Shown piece by piece: positions 1-10,800 of a stretch of DNA of 64,000 nt (its first letter is position 1; the number at the start of each line of letters is the position of its first letter). The notes beneath the pieces were generated by a model. The model searched no databases. It worked only from the letters and a program-made list of their open reading frames with translations, and was not told the origin of the DNA. Both the position numbers and the translations under genes were made by a program. Origin of the DNA: Emiliania huxleyi CCMP1516 (taxonomy: Eukaryota > Haptophyta > Isochrysidales > Noelaerhabdaceae); contig NW_005196755.1 of the NCBI RefSeq assembly GCF_000372725.1, positions 201,969 to 265,968 on the forward strand, given 5' to 3'.

Positions 1-28
1 GGGGCTCAAAGCCCCACCCTGAGCGTAG

Positions 29-334
29 GTGCCGGCGCCGCGCCGCGCAAACTCGTTCGCCTCGTCCGCCGGCGCCCAGCCGGACAAGGCGGGCCTGCTC
101 AAGGAGCTCGGAGGCGCGTCGGGGGGCGGCGCGGCCGGCGGCACCGCCTTCGTCTTCCGGAACGAGTCGTCGCAACTCACCTCTGACGCCCCGCCGTTCG
201 GTGCCGGCGCGGGGAGCGACCGCTCAGGCCGCGCCGCCGGCCCGCGCGCTGCGGCGGCGCCCGGCGGCGGCGGTGGAGGCGGAAGTTTGCTGGGCCGGAT
301 CCTCGGCAAGGCAAAGAACTGGAGCAAGGCGTGA
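29..334 (+). CDS. 3'-terminal exon of an unknown low-complexity protein
   Basis: The window opens inside a gene. GCGTAG ending at 28 looks like a splice acceptor, and the open frame from 29 runs about 101 codons to TGA at 332-334. There is no credible ATG at its start, so this is a last exon and not a whole gene. The product is rich in Gly, Ala, Pro and Ser with a short basic tail (LLGRILGKAKNWSKA). I recognise no domain. The frame choice rests only on the acceptor and on the unbroken frame. Confidence 0.35.
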   Translation: MPAPRRANSFASSAGAQPDKAGLLKELGGASGGGAAGGTAFVFRNESSQLTSDAPPFGAGAGSDRSGRAAGPRAAAAPGGGGGGGSLLGRILGKAKNWSKA

Positions 335-753
335 GGCGGTCGCGCCGCGTGGCTGCTTGACGTGGCAGAGTGGCGGGGGGGGGGGGGGGAGGGAGGGGGG
401 GTACATGGTGAGCGGGGCGTCTCCGCTGCGCGCTGGGCACTGCGGTAAAGCAAAACGGTCCTGTTCCCGGGCATTAACATTATATTCCGCCACCACGGCG
501 GCGCGCGCGCCTTATCCGCGCGATATCGTGTTAGTAGAACCACACTTGTTTGTGGGGCTACGACGTGTGTGAGCAGCCTGCCCCTCCCCTCCCGACAAAA
601 ACGAAGTTGAACCTTTTGCCTTGATTTTTCTCTCATGTTCACGGATACACGGTCGCCTCGAAAAATAAAATCATGCCACATGCACATGGGGAGAGGGAGA
701 GCGAGCGTCTGTGCGGCGCGCTGCATGTGATTCGCCTCTCGCCGCGCCTCTAC
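335..753. other. Intergenic spacer, convergent 3' ends
   Basis: The spacer lies between the 3' end of the first gene and the 3' end of the minus-strand NADH dehydrogenase. It holds a G-rich run at 374-400 and an AT-richer stretch at 585-675 with TTGATTTTT and AAAAATAAAA, which could serve as polyadenylation regions. No gene is seen. Confidence 0.5.
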
Positions 754-3154
754 TCACAAGCGCGATAGGTCGCGGCCAAAGACGCGCGCCTTTGCCCAAT
801 CCACCGCAACCAGAATCCGGTTGCGCAGCCCGTACTGCTTGCTCAGGTAGACGCTGCGCCACAGCGCGAACCCCGCCTCCCCGGCCCCCTTGACCTTCTT
901 GCCGCCCTCGTCGCCGCCGACCGCGATCTGGACGAGCGCCTCGCTCTTCCCGACGTAGGCGAGGATGCCGAGGTTGAGAAAGGTGAAGGGCGGCGCGAGC
1001 CCTTCCTTCGACCGGGCCAGGCTGCTCAGACCGTGCCGCAGCGTGCGCTCTCCCGGCGCTCCGGGCGTCAGCTTCGGCGGCCCGTCCCCGCCCCCGAAGT
1101 CATACCCGTCCGCGACGAGCCGCCCGAGGTAGGTGCCCGCCTGGGAAGCCACTTGCGCGGTGGCCGGGTACGGCGACCCGACGACGTGCGCGCAGTCGCC
1201 AAAGGCAAACACGCCCGGCGCACCCGCCACGCGCAGCCACGAGTCGACAGCGAGACGCCCCCGCGCCTCGTCGGCATGCGCCGCCTGGGCGGGCAGCGCC
1301 TCGGCCGTCCTCCGCACAAAATCGAGCGTGCCTAGCCATCAGCCATGAAGTGTGAACAATGCATTCTGCCAATCTTGGCCGATATCGGCCGAGTAACAAG
1401 GTCGAGCGTGCCGATGCCGGCTGCCCACAGGGAGAGGGCGTACCGGATCGAGGATCCGTCCGAGAGCAGGACCTCCTCCTCGGTCACCTAGGTATTGATT
1501 ACTGACCACTCCTCCTACACGTACTCATTGAGGAAAGAGCCGGACCTCCTCCTTGCCCACCTCCCGCACGCCCGCACTCAGCCGCACGTCGATGGCGATG
1601 CCCTGCTCGTCCGACCGCAGCTTCTGCAGCGCCGCCTCCTGCAGGTCCCCGTCGAACGCCATCAGCACCTTGTCGGACGCCTCCAGCAGCACCACCCGCA
1701 CGAACCGCTGCAGGTCCTCGTACAGCCGAGGGACGTCCTGCGCCACAATTACAACTGGTTGATGACATCAATTGATGAAGTAGTTCACACTCGTACAGCC
1801 GAGGGGCGTCCTGCGCCACAAAGTCGCGCAGCTCGCCGCACAGCTCGACGCCGGTCGGCCCCGCGCCGATCACCACGAAGGTGAGCTTCTCCTGCTCGAG
1901 TACTTCAATACCGATGAATTATTCAGTCACGGGCGGTAGCTCACCACGAGCCTGCGCTTCTCCCTCCGCTGCTCCTCGCTCAGGCCGGGCAGCGAGGCCT
2001 GCTCGAGCAACGGATGCCTCAAGTTGGTCGTGGTCTGCCGCGATCTCCCCATATCTCCTCTCATCTCCGCATATTTCCCGACGAGGCCTGGCGTAGCCAC
2101 ATCTCCCCGCATCTCCTCTCATCTCCGCATATCTCCCGACGAGGCCTGGCGTAGCCATATCTCCCCATGTCTCCTCTCATCTCCGCATATCTCCCGACGA
2201 GGCCTGCTCGAAGGCGTAGCCCAGCTGCTCGCGAAACGCAATCGCGTCCGAGAGCTGCTTCATGAACAGGCAGTGCTCCTTGACTCCTTTAATGAACAAT
2301 TAATTAAATACTTAGTTAATTATTCATTAATGAATGAAGAGGCAGTGCTCCTGCACTCCTTTGACGCCAAACGTGTTTGTCGACGCGCCGACGGCCACGA
2401 CGAGCAGGTCGTAGGGCACCTCGAAATCGCGCAACTCGCAGCTCACCCCCTCACACACCACGCTCTCGCAAGTGACCACCTTGGAGACGGTGTCGATGGC
2501 CGTCGCCTCCGCCTCAAAGTAGGTCGCCGTCGGGTTCGCCTCGCGGATTGGCTCGATGATGCTGTGGGGGCAGGAGCAGTGAGCAATAGTGGGAGTATCT
2601 TCTTTCCCAAGAGCTTGCTACTACTAAGTGAGCACACATGCAGCAGAGAGGGCGGGAGGGCAGGAGGTGCGGGCGGCAGCAGCGAGGGCAAGAGGGCAGC
2701 GGTGGAGAGCAGCAGCCGTGCACCTGCGCGGCTCCAGCGTGCCGAGGGCGGCGCCCGCGAGCATGGGCGTGAAGAGGAAGTAGTTGCGCGGAGACACGAC
2801 CGTCACGTCGCACGCCGCGTTCTTCAGCTGCGAGAGCACCGCATTGGCGCCCCAACCCGAACCCAGCACGACCACCCGAGGCCGCTGTCCCTGTGGCGGA
2901 GAGCCACTTGAAAGGTAGCCGCCGCGAAAGAGGCTGTCGTCGAGAGCATCCAGACAGCGGCCGCCGACGAACCCGAGCCAGTCCGCGTCCTTCTCGAGAG
3001 TGCTCCACGCCTTGGAGAAGCGTCCTCGGCGACCCGGCTCCTCTGTCACCGCGTTTCGCGCCTCGAGGTTCTTCCTCAGCTCAGCTTCTGGCGCCTTCAT
3101 GGTAATGGGCGAGGTCCGGAGCGGCACCAGCGAGGTGCACGCTAAGTGAAGCAT
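754..3154 (-). CDS. Type II (rotenone-insensitive) NADH:quinone oxidoreductase, NDH-2
   Basis: Single-subunit FAD enzyme that moves electrons from NADH to quinone without pumping protons, normally on a mitochondrial (sometimes plastid) membrane. The start is ATG at 3154 (MLHLACTSLVPLRTSP), a plausible targeting leader. Exon 1 (3154-2724) holds the dinucleotide fold VVVLGSGWGANAVLSQL and the family signature SPRNYFLFTPML; its donor is GT at 2723. Later exons carry YDLLVVAVGASTNTFG, the second dinucleotide fold MVIGAGPTGVELCGEL, the FAD motif GVFAFGDCA, and the C-terminal FLNLGILAYVGK and QYGLRNRILVAVDWAK motifs before the stop at 754. At least six short introns break the reading frame. Several of them (1328-1411, 1740-1830, 2083-2215, 2262-2345) are flanked by direct repeats of exon sequence. 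Family assignment is firm; exact exon ends and organelle are not. Confidence 0.88.
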
Positions 3155-3197
3155 GGCGAGTGCGGCGCAAGCTCCGAAGGAGACTGAGATTGGCCGA

Positions 3198-3262
3198 TGT
3201 TCTCGAGGTTCTCGAGGTGATATCCTTTGGCTGCGGCGGGATTCGAGGTTTTTAGGGGGTAG
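3198..3262 (+). repeat. Dispersed repeat R3, diverged copy
   Basis: This matches copies at 17055-17105, 33828-33889 and (reverse) 51262-51328. The shared core is GATATCCTTTGGCYGCG, preceded by TTCTCGAGG. It lies just upstream of the NADH dehydrogenase start. Confidence 0.6.
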
Positions 3263-3979
3263 GGTATGGTTCGCGGCCCTGGGGGCGACCTCCTGTTCCT
3301 CGCGGAACGGGAGCAGGCCCCTCCTTGCCCGGTCTGCGAAGCAGGGCGGTGGTCGTGCCAACTTCGCTTCACAACGACCACGCCGCAATCGTCGCCGGCG
3401 CGCGACACGTTCCCGTTGGCGGGACTGTCCTGGTCGAGAGTGTGTGCCGCCGAGGCGGGACCACTCGGGGACAGTGCTGACGGGACGCGGCTTGGAAGAC
3501 GACTCCCGCGAAAGCACGGCTGGCATCCGTGGCGTGGGGCTCGCCTCCGAATAGTCGGGCATGGCTCTCCCCGCAACTCTCTTGCTAACACGCGCGCCCC
3601 ACCGAGACTGTGGTGGGCGCGCTGCGGCCGCACGTCTACCTCCGTCATAGTGCCACGACGTGCGGCCTAGATTTAGCACACGCGCCTCAGCTCGCAAACA
3701 CTCATACATTGGATTATCATCGCCTGTGAGTGCGAGAAGGGCTAGCCGCAGGCAGCTAGCCCATGAGGAGAGCGTCCATAGACACCTCACTAGACCCCAC
3801 ATACGGTCTCGTCCGGGCCTCGCAGGCCGGTGAGATTGCTAGAGGTGGAGCAAGCTGCTCTAGCCTCACATGTCACTTCCTGTCGTCTGTTGTTTGAGTT
3901 ATGCCCTTGTTTGTGCCCTTGGCACCGTGGAGTGCTGGGGGGGGCGACAGGGAGGATGTGGCCCTGAGTTATGTGTACG

Positions 3980-4140
3980 CCGACTCAGGGTGTGTGGCAG
4001 CCAGCTGGCTGTGTGTCTTGTGAGCTTGTTTGTGTCTGTGTGTCGCTCGTGCGTGTCGTCATCATCTGTCCTACCAGCGTCCACCCATACCGCGTTGGTG
4101 TCCAGTCCGAGCCTGGCTGTGCTTCACCTTACTACCTACC
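3980..4140 (+). repeat. Dispersed repeat R1, diverged copy
   Basis: It shares TGTGTGGCAGCC, CTGTGTGTCGCTC and GTCCACCCATACCGCG with R1 at 4816-4944 and the reverse copy at 33474-33630. It keeps the 5' part that is missing at 4816. Confidence 0.65.
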
Positions 4141-4815
4141 TACCTACGGCCCTGGAACCGCGACATACCCCCCCACCCCCCACCCCACCACGAGCGTACA
4201 GTAACCGTCGTGTTAGGCCGTTGTCGTCTTCCGCGCCATAGCTCGAAAGGCAGAATCAAAGACATCGGCATCGAGCGCCGCGTTGAGGTCCGAGAAGAAG
4301 GTGGAGCGCGCGTGGACGAGGCAGGCCTCGCGATAGAGCATCGGTCCGTCCTGCAGGACCATCGTGGCGACAGTTTTGAGCGCCTTCAGCTTGCTGAGAT
4401 CGTGGTCGTCGCCACGGAAAGCGTCGCTTGTCGTTATCGATGGCCCTGCGACCGCGCACCCCCCCCCCAGGGTCAGGGCTCTCTAGCCCGCAGCCCGATG
4501 CCAATCGTCCGGCCCGCTGGTGCGATTCTTAGCTCCCCGGCCCTGGGTGTGAGATTTTGCCGACTGCACTCCAAGAGCTCCAAGCGGCGTCGGAGGACGC
4601 CACTGTCGCCTAGACTCCCTTGCGTCACTACGTGCCTCCCCGTGTCTGTAGCCTGGCGTCTGTGCCCCGTCTGTGCCGCGTCCCGTGCCCCCGAGAGTTC
4701 ATTTTAATAAGTCCAAGAGCTCCAAGTTTGTCGGAGGATCGTGCAACGGCAAAACTGCTCTCGACCGCGGGTGGGCGAGAGAAGATTCATGTAGTTTTGC
4801 TGCATGCAAGGCCAA

Positions 4816-4944
4816 GGGCTGAGTGTCTTGTCTTGTGGTTCTGTGTGTCGCTCCTGTGTGACCGTCATCGCCTGTCTAGCGTCCACCCATACCGCGTTGG
4901 TGTCCCAGTCGTTGGTCGGACTGTGTTTCGCCTTCCCATCAATC
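4816..4944 (+). repeat. Dispersed repeat R1 with (AATC)n tail
   Basis: This copy is nearly identical (about 120 bp, few mismatches) to the reverse complement of 33474-33602. It ends in CCTTCCCATC followed by a short AATC microsatellite, a tail pattern typical of SINE/LINE-like retroposons. No coding capacity. Confidence 0.8.
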
Positions 4945-5120
4945 AATCAATCAAGGGCTGGCGAGAGCGGGCAGGAGAGCGGAAATCGAAACACCGCGGA
5001 GCGCTTGGAGCACTTGTGCGGACTCGCGATTTCTGAAATGTTTGCAAGATATAGATGCCTTTTGTTGTGAAATTCTGAATGAAATACTAAATTCCCACCA
5101 AATCTGTTATACAGTGTATA

Positions 5121-5197
5121 CAGTGCGCACCAGTCCCGTGCCAAGTGTTGTGCGAGAGAGCTTTGTCGTAAAATTCTGTATACAGAACTCTATTACC
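5121..5197 (+). repeat. Element R4 upstream of the RAP gene
   Basis: The sequence begins CACCAGTCCCGTGCCAAGTG and runs through TTGTGCGAG to GTCGTAAAATTCT. The same element occurs at 21548-21608, 41995-42060 and, partly, 39640-39690. This copy ends about 70 bp before the ATG at 5266. Confidence 0.7.
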
Positions 5198-5265
5198 GAA
5201 AGTTCCGCTTACTCGAGGCCAATTGTTGGGCTCTATCTTACCAGGTCGGGACTCAGTCCAACCAC

Positions 5266-7434
5266 ATGTGCATTCGCTGCGAGGATCGAAGCTCGCGCGG
5301 CGCGCCGCAGCGGCGTGATGAGCCACGACGGCGTAATGAGCAACGGCGGCCCGCTGAGCGATGGCACGACGAGCGGTGCGTCTACGACGACTGCCGGTGC
5401 AGAGGTGGGCGCGAGCGGGACTGTTACGATCGGCGCAATGACCGGTCCCAGTCCCACCACCGCTCGAGCCGCTGTGCTGACGGTGGAGGTCACATTGAAC
5501 CGCGAAAGCTGTCCGCATTGATCTCGAATGCTGGCAGCACCGACGCATTGCTCGCGCTCGTAGCTGCCCACAGCACGAGCTTGAACCACATCCACGCTGC
5601 AAACCTGTGGAACAAACTGGGCAAGAAGCGCATCGAGCGGCGGCACGAGGGGCAGCTTGAGCAGCTTGTGCAGGGGACGCTCGACCTCATTCCGTCGTGC
5701 AATGCGCGAGCACTGGCGAATATAGCTCACGGCGTTGCAAAGTGCGGCCGGCGTTCGGGGGTGGAGCGCGCGCTGTACGCGGCGGTGGCGGAGGAGGCGG
5801 TGCGCGGCGGGCTGGCTGGCTTCAACCCTCAGAACCTGGCCAACACAGTGTGGGCGTATGCGACAGCGGGCGTGGCTGCGGACGCTCTGTACGCGACGGT
5901 GGCGGAGGCGGCGGTGCGCGGCGGGCTGGCAGGCTTCGATCCTCAGGCGCTGGCCAACACGGTGTGGGCGTTTGCGACGGCGGGCGTGGCTGCAGAGGCG
6001 CTGTACGCGGCGGTGGCGGAGGCCGCGGTGCGCAGCGGGCTGGCTCGCTTCAGCCCTCAGGAGCTGGCCAATACAGTGTGGGCGTTTGCGACGGCGGGCG
6101 TGGCTACGCAGGCGCTGTACGCGGCGGTGGCGGAGGTGGCGGTGCGCAGCGGGCTGGCGGGCTTCAGCCCTCAGAACCTGGTCAACACAGTGCGGGCATT
6201 TGCGACGGCGGGCGTGGCTGCAGACGCGCTGTATGCGGCGGTGGCGGAGGCGGCGGTGCGCAGCAGGCTGGCTGGCTTCAGCCCTCAGGCGCTGGCCACA
6301 ACAGTGTGGGCGTTTGCGACGGCGGGCGTGGCTGCGGACGCTCTGTACGCGGCCGTGGCGGAGGCGGCGGTGCGCGGCGGGCTGGCTCGCTTTAAGCCGC
6401 AGGACCTGGCCAACACAGTGTGGTCATATGCGACAGCGGGCGTTGCTGCGGACGCTCTGTACGCGGCGGTGGCGGAGGTGGCGGTGCGCAGCGGGCTGGC
6501 TCGCTTCAACCCTCAAAACCTGGCCAACACAGTGTGGGCGTATGCGACGGCGGGCGTGGCTGCGGACGCTCTGTACGCGGCGGTGGCGGAGGCCGCGGTG
6601 CGCAGCAGGCTGGCTGGCTTCAGCCCTCAGGCGCTGGCCAACACGGTGTGGGCATTTGCGACGGCGGGCGTGCCTGCAGAGGCTCTGTACGCGGCGGTGG
6701 CGGAGGTGGCGGTGCGCAGCGGGCTGGCTCGCTTCAAGCCGCAGGAGCTGGCCAATACGGTGTGGGCATTTGCGACGGCGGGCGTGGCTGCGGACGCGCT
6801 GTATGCGGCGGTGGCGGAGGCGGCGGTGCGCAGCGGGCTGGCTGGTTTCAACCCACAGAACCTGGCCAACGCGGTGTGGGCGTATGCGACGGCGGGCCAC
6901 TACCACCAGGTCCTACTTGCGGATTGCTCGCGCGTGATCAGCGACTCGCTTGCGCGGGACCCGTCGAGGTGGAGCATCAAAGCCCGCAATCAGCTGCACC
7001 AGTGGCAGCTCTGGCTCTCTCTTGAGCGAGGGGCAGACGCGCAGCAGCACCTCCTCTCCGAGTCCCAGCGCCAGCTCTGCTGTGACGCCATGCAAGACCG
7101 TCCAGTTACGATCTCGCGCTTGCAGCGCTCCGTCACGGATTCCCTCGCCACCGTCAAGCCTCGGTTCGAGGAGGAGTATCTCGAGCCGCGCACCGGCTAC
7201 TCGCTCGACCTGGCGCTGCCCTCGTCACGCGTCGCGATTGAGGTGGATGGCCCCTCTCACTTCCTCCTGCCCGACGACCGGGGCGTGCGCAAGCCTAACG
7301 GGCCAACGCTGCTCAAGCGGCGCCTCCTCGCGGCGGCTGGCTGGAGGGTGATCAGCGTTCCTTTCTACGAGTGTAACGGCTTGACGGCCGTTGAGCGGCA
7401 AACCTACATGGAGAGGGCGGCCGCCCCGCTGTAG
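5266..7434 (+). CDS. RAP-domain protein with ten OPR-like helical repeats
   Basis: Intronless frame of 722 residues. An Arg-rich N-terminus (about 1-75) and a linker are followed by ten near-identical 38-residue units (114 bp each, about residues 165-545) with consensus ALYAAVAEAAVRSGLAGFSP and then QALANTVWAFATAGVAAD. The C-terminus (about 635-715) is a RAP domain: YSLDLALPSSRVAIEVDGPS, then LLKRRLLAAAGWRVISVPF. Such helical-repeat plus RAP proteins (OPR/FASTK-like) bind organelle RNA and act in processing, stability or translation of plastid or mitochondrial transcripts; that role is inferred from the family. The repeats are so alike that they must have expanded or been homogenised recently. 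ATG 5266 is the first in frame, but its basic leader is not a clear transit peptide, so the true start is uncertain. Confidence 0.85.
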   Translation: MCIRCEDRSSRGAPQRRDEPRRRNEQRRPAERWHDERCVYDDCRCRGGRERDCYDRRNDRSQSHHRSSRCADGGGHIEPRKLSALISNAGSTDALLALVAAHSTSLNHIHAANLWNKLGKKRIERRHEGQLEQLVQGTLDLIPSCNARALANIAHGVAKCGRRSGVERALYAAVAEEAVRGGLAGFNPQNLANTVWAYATAGVAADALYATVAEAAVRGGLAGFDPQALANTVWAFATAGVAAEALYAAVAEAAVRSGLARFSPQELANTVWAFATAGVATQALYAAVAEVAVRSGLAGFSPQNLVNTVRAFATAGVAADALYAAVAEAAVRSRLAGFSPQALATTVWAFATAGVAADALYAAVAEAAVRGGLARFKPQDLANTVWSYATAGVAADALYAAVAEVAVRSGLARFNPQNLANTVWAYATAGVAADALYAAVAEAAVRSRLAGFSPQALANTVWAFATAGVPAEALYAAVAEVAVRSGLARFKPQELANTVWAFATAGVAADALYAAVAEAAVRSGLAGFNPQNLANAVWAYATAGHYHQVLLADCSRVISDSLARDPSRWSIKARNQLHQWQLWLSLERGADAQQHLLSESQRQLCCDAMQDRPVTISRLQRSVTDSLATVKPRFEEEYLEPRTGYSLDLALPSSRVAIEVDGPSHFLLPDDRGVRKPNGPTLLKRRLLAAAGWRVISVPFYECNGLTAVERQTYMERAAAPL

Positions 7435-7886
7435 CATCTCCTCACGATAGAGGTCCTCACGGCGAGTAGAGTGGAAGCCTCTTCTCTAATCAATATGGCA
7501 GCTAACACAGACGGAGTCTGCGAGTGGCAGCCCGGTTGGCCTACAGGAGCGCACGCGCCGGTAGCGTCGGATGTATCACTGGACACTGCGACGTGCGAGG
7601 TTAGGCTTTTGGTAAGGTAAGGTAAGGTAAGGTAAATTTCTCCACACACACACAAAGTGGTGGGGCAAGGGGGGGCGACCCTCGCATCTCCACACCCGGA
7701 CACGGGCAGGAGCCCCACGGCATACTTAGGCTTTTGGAGAGCGCGAGAGGGATCGACTTTTGGAGTCCCACAGAGCACAGTGCAGCCTCGCGCGCAGGAC
7801 GACTTCATCTTACCGGCGTTTCGTACTGTAGCGGCTATACCATTGTGTCTGTACGGAGTCGGTATGTGTGTGTGACGTCCGTCACG
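7435..7886. other. Spacer with R2 repeat
   Basis: Convergent gap between the RAP gene and the minus-strand helicase. Apart from the R2 copy at 7612-7737 nothing gene-like is seen. Confidence 0.5.
7612..7737 (-). repeat. Dispersed repeat R2 with (TTACC)n tail
   Basis: Read on the minus strand it ends in a TTACC tail (GGTAA repeats on the plus strand). The body, with ACACACAAAGTGGTGGGGCA and ACGGGCAGGAGCCCCACGGC, is almost identical at 25827-25945, diverged at 29826-29930, and partial at 41513-41580 and 46495-46562. Its structure is SINE-like. Confidence 0.8.
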
Positions 7887-10800
7887 TCACCTCCACTCGT
7901 TCCTCGCGTCGCCGCCCCGTCTCCGCCTGGCCCGCCGCCGCCCCTCCCCCGCTCCTCGGCCGCCGTGCCAGCAAGCGCTCGCGGCCCGTCGCGGCTTTGC
8001 AGCTCGCGCCGCCTCGTCCTCCGCGAGCAGCGCGTGGAGCGCGCCGACGAGAGACGCGACGGCGGGCGACGAAGCCGCGGCGGCCGGGTCGGCGGCAGAG
8101 CGCTCGAGGGCGGCTGCAATGGCGGGCCGCGCGGCGGCGACGGCGGCGACTGCTTCTCCGCCGTGGCGGTCGCTCGCGCAAATCCAGTCGTCCAGGAGCG
8201 CGGCGTGCAGCAGCGGCATCGGCGCGAGCCGCTCGCCGCCGAACAGGACCAGCGGCAGCGGCGCCACAGCGGCAGTCCCAACCAGCGCCGGCAGCGCCGC
8301 GGCGCCGTCGCTCGCCGGCTGCCGAGAGTCCACCAGGCGTGCAAACGCGAGCCACACTCCGTCGGCGTCCGCGTCGGGCTGGGAGGGGGCGATGGGCCAA
8401 TCGCGAGCCGCGACGTCGCCTACCCACGGGTAGAGCTGTGAAGAGCCACTGCCCTACACTTACCCAGCTACGCTCACCGCAGCCAGCAAACCGACGTCAC
8501 CCAGCCCGGCCGTGCAGCCCCTGTGTCTAGGAAGTGTCTAGGAAGTGTCTAGGAGTGTCACCCAGCCCGGCCGTGCAGTATCCGCCCCTGCCCGGCAGCG
8601 CCGCCGAGCCGAAGGCCACGCCTAATTAATTACTAGCCTAATTCACTATTAATTAACTCTTAATTAGGCCGAGCCGAAGGCCACGCCTACTCGTAGTGAA
8701 TCACCGGTCCACCGGTACCTCCTCATCAGCAGGGCCCCCGCAGAGCCGAAGGCCGCGCCTGTGCATGGCTGACACTCAATTCACTAATCAGACTCAACAG
8801 CCCTCCCCCCCCGAGAGCCGAAGCCCGCGCCGGGCGCAGCAGCGCAGAGCAGTGCTTGAGCTACCGCAGACTCGCTCGCTCTCCGAGGCTCTCCGCCCTC
8901 CTCTCCGCCCTCCTCTCCGACCTCCTCGCCGCCCTCCTCGCCGCCCTCCTCGCCGCCCTCCTCTCCGCCCTCCTCGCCGCCCTCCCCCGCCTCTCGGGCG
9001 CCGCCACCGCAACTCACGGCGGCGCCGGCGCCGGCGCTCTCGAACGCCTCGTGCCGTGGCGCGACGCGCCGCAGCGGGGCGAGGCCGTGGCGGCGGAGCC
9101 GTCTCCGCAGGTCGAGCCGCACAGCACGTGCGAGGGCGAGCTCTGCGCTTAGCCCCGCCGCACCCGCCGCGGCGGCGAGTGATGCGGCGGCGCCGCCCCG
9201 GCCCGCCACCGCCGCGGCGGCGAGTATCAGGTCCGAAGCGTCGGAGGAGGCAGCCGAGGGGAAAAGTTAATCCGCGTGAGAGCTCTGCCCGCNNNNNNNN
9301 NNNNNNNNNNNNNNNNNNNNNNNNNNNNNNNNNNNNNNNNNNNNNNNNNNNNNNNNNNNNNNNNNNNNNNNNNNNNNNNNNNNNNNNNNNNNNNNNNNNN
9401 NNNNNNNNNNNNNNNNNNNNNNNNNNNNNNNNNNNNNNNNNNNNNNNNNNNNNNNNNNNNNNNNNNNNNNNNNNNNNNNNNNNNNNNNNNNNNNNNNNNG
9501 CGCAGTCAGCCCTAGCGAGGTTGGGGGGCGGCGGGGTAGACCATGGAGGCAGAGGGTGGGGGAGCGAGGGGGGGGGGAGGGGCGTGGGGAGGAGGAAGGG
9601 AAAAGGAAGGGTGAGGGAGGGGAGGGGGGTTGAGACCTGTGCTGCCGCGCCCTGAGCTGTAACCCTGCTCGCGGCTTGCGGCTTCCGGGAGCAGCCCCTC
9701 CTCGTCGCACCCCTCCGCGGGCGGCGATGCAGCAGACCGCACCGCACCCAGCGCCAGCAAGCGCCGCCCTGCGAGCGCCACGGCGGCGGCGGGGGGCGGG
9801 TCCGGCGTCGCCGCCAGCAGCGCGGCGGCGGATCCTCCGGCCGCCATCTCCTCTGCCTGCAGGAAGAGCCCGTCGAGGTTCGAGCGGACAATCTCCGGCT
9901 CCGCCGCCGCAGCCCTCCGGGCCGCGGCCGCGCGCGAGTAGAGCCGGTACACTGTCCCAGGCCCGACACGGCCAACCCGCCCCGCCCTCTGCGCCGCCGC
10001 GTCGGCCGACGCCAGCTCGGTGCGCAGAGCAGAGACGCGCGAGGCCGCGTCCCACGCGGACACTCTCGTGCGGCCGGCGTCGATCACGATCGAGGCGTCT
10101 GAGACGGTGAGCGACGTCTTCTCACACCCCTTCCAGATCTCCCCAGATCTCCCGACGTCTTCTCACACCTCCCCCAAATCTCCCCAGATCTCCCGTGATC
10201 TCCTCACCTGGGATCGTGATCGACGTCTCGGCGATCGACGTCGCGAGGACAACCTTGCGCGGACCGCCCGCCGTAGATTGCTCGAGCGCGGCGCGTTGCG
10301 AGGCGAGCGGTACTGAGGAGTGTAGCAGGTGTACCCGCATCGGAGGCGGCGTGAGGCGCCCCCCCCCGCCCTCGCCGCCTCCACCCGCCGCCCCCGCAAG
10401 CAGAGAAGAGACGCGGCGCAGCTCCGCCCACCTAAGGGAATCACGGGAGACATGGGGAGATGCGGGGGAGGTTTGGAGACGCACCCGCAGCCCCGACCAC
10501 CCAGGAAGAAAGCAGAGGATCGCGCCGCGCCCAACCGGCCCGCCGCCGCCGCCACCGCCGCCGCCGTCCCCGCCGCTGTTGCAGCTGCCGGCGGCGTCGC
10601 TGCAGAGGCGTTGGATGAGAGCAGCGGCGAGGCGGCAGAGCGCAACGTCCAGCTGATGCCCCTCCGCCGCCTCGCCAGCCGCCGCGCCCCTCCCCTCCCC
10701 GTCCTCCACCCGGTCGCCACCGGCGCCCCCCTTGCCTGCGCGCCCCTCCTCTGCGAACTCGTCTGCGCCGCCGGCAAGGCAGTAGCTGACTCGCTCTTCC

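Larger units (their letters stand above)
3155..5265. other. Repeat-bearing spacer without a recognised gene
   Basis: No open frame here shows a recognisable domain. The spacer holds one diverged R3 copy, two R1 copies and one R4 copy (listed separately), a CCCCACCCCCCACCCC run near 4170-4190, and AT-rich sequence just before the RAP gene. Confidence 0.5.

Noticed and set aside
177-572. Several overlapping short frames at the window start
   Set aside because: GC-driven overlaps; only the frame after the TAG acceptor at 28 is kept, at low confidence.
5697-7025. Alternative long frames (Arg/Trp-rich and Gly-rich) over the RAP gene
   Set aside because: The 114-bp repeat keeps all frames open. 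Only the frame ending in a RAP domain gives a conserved protein.
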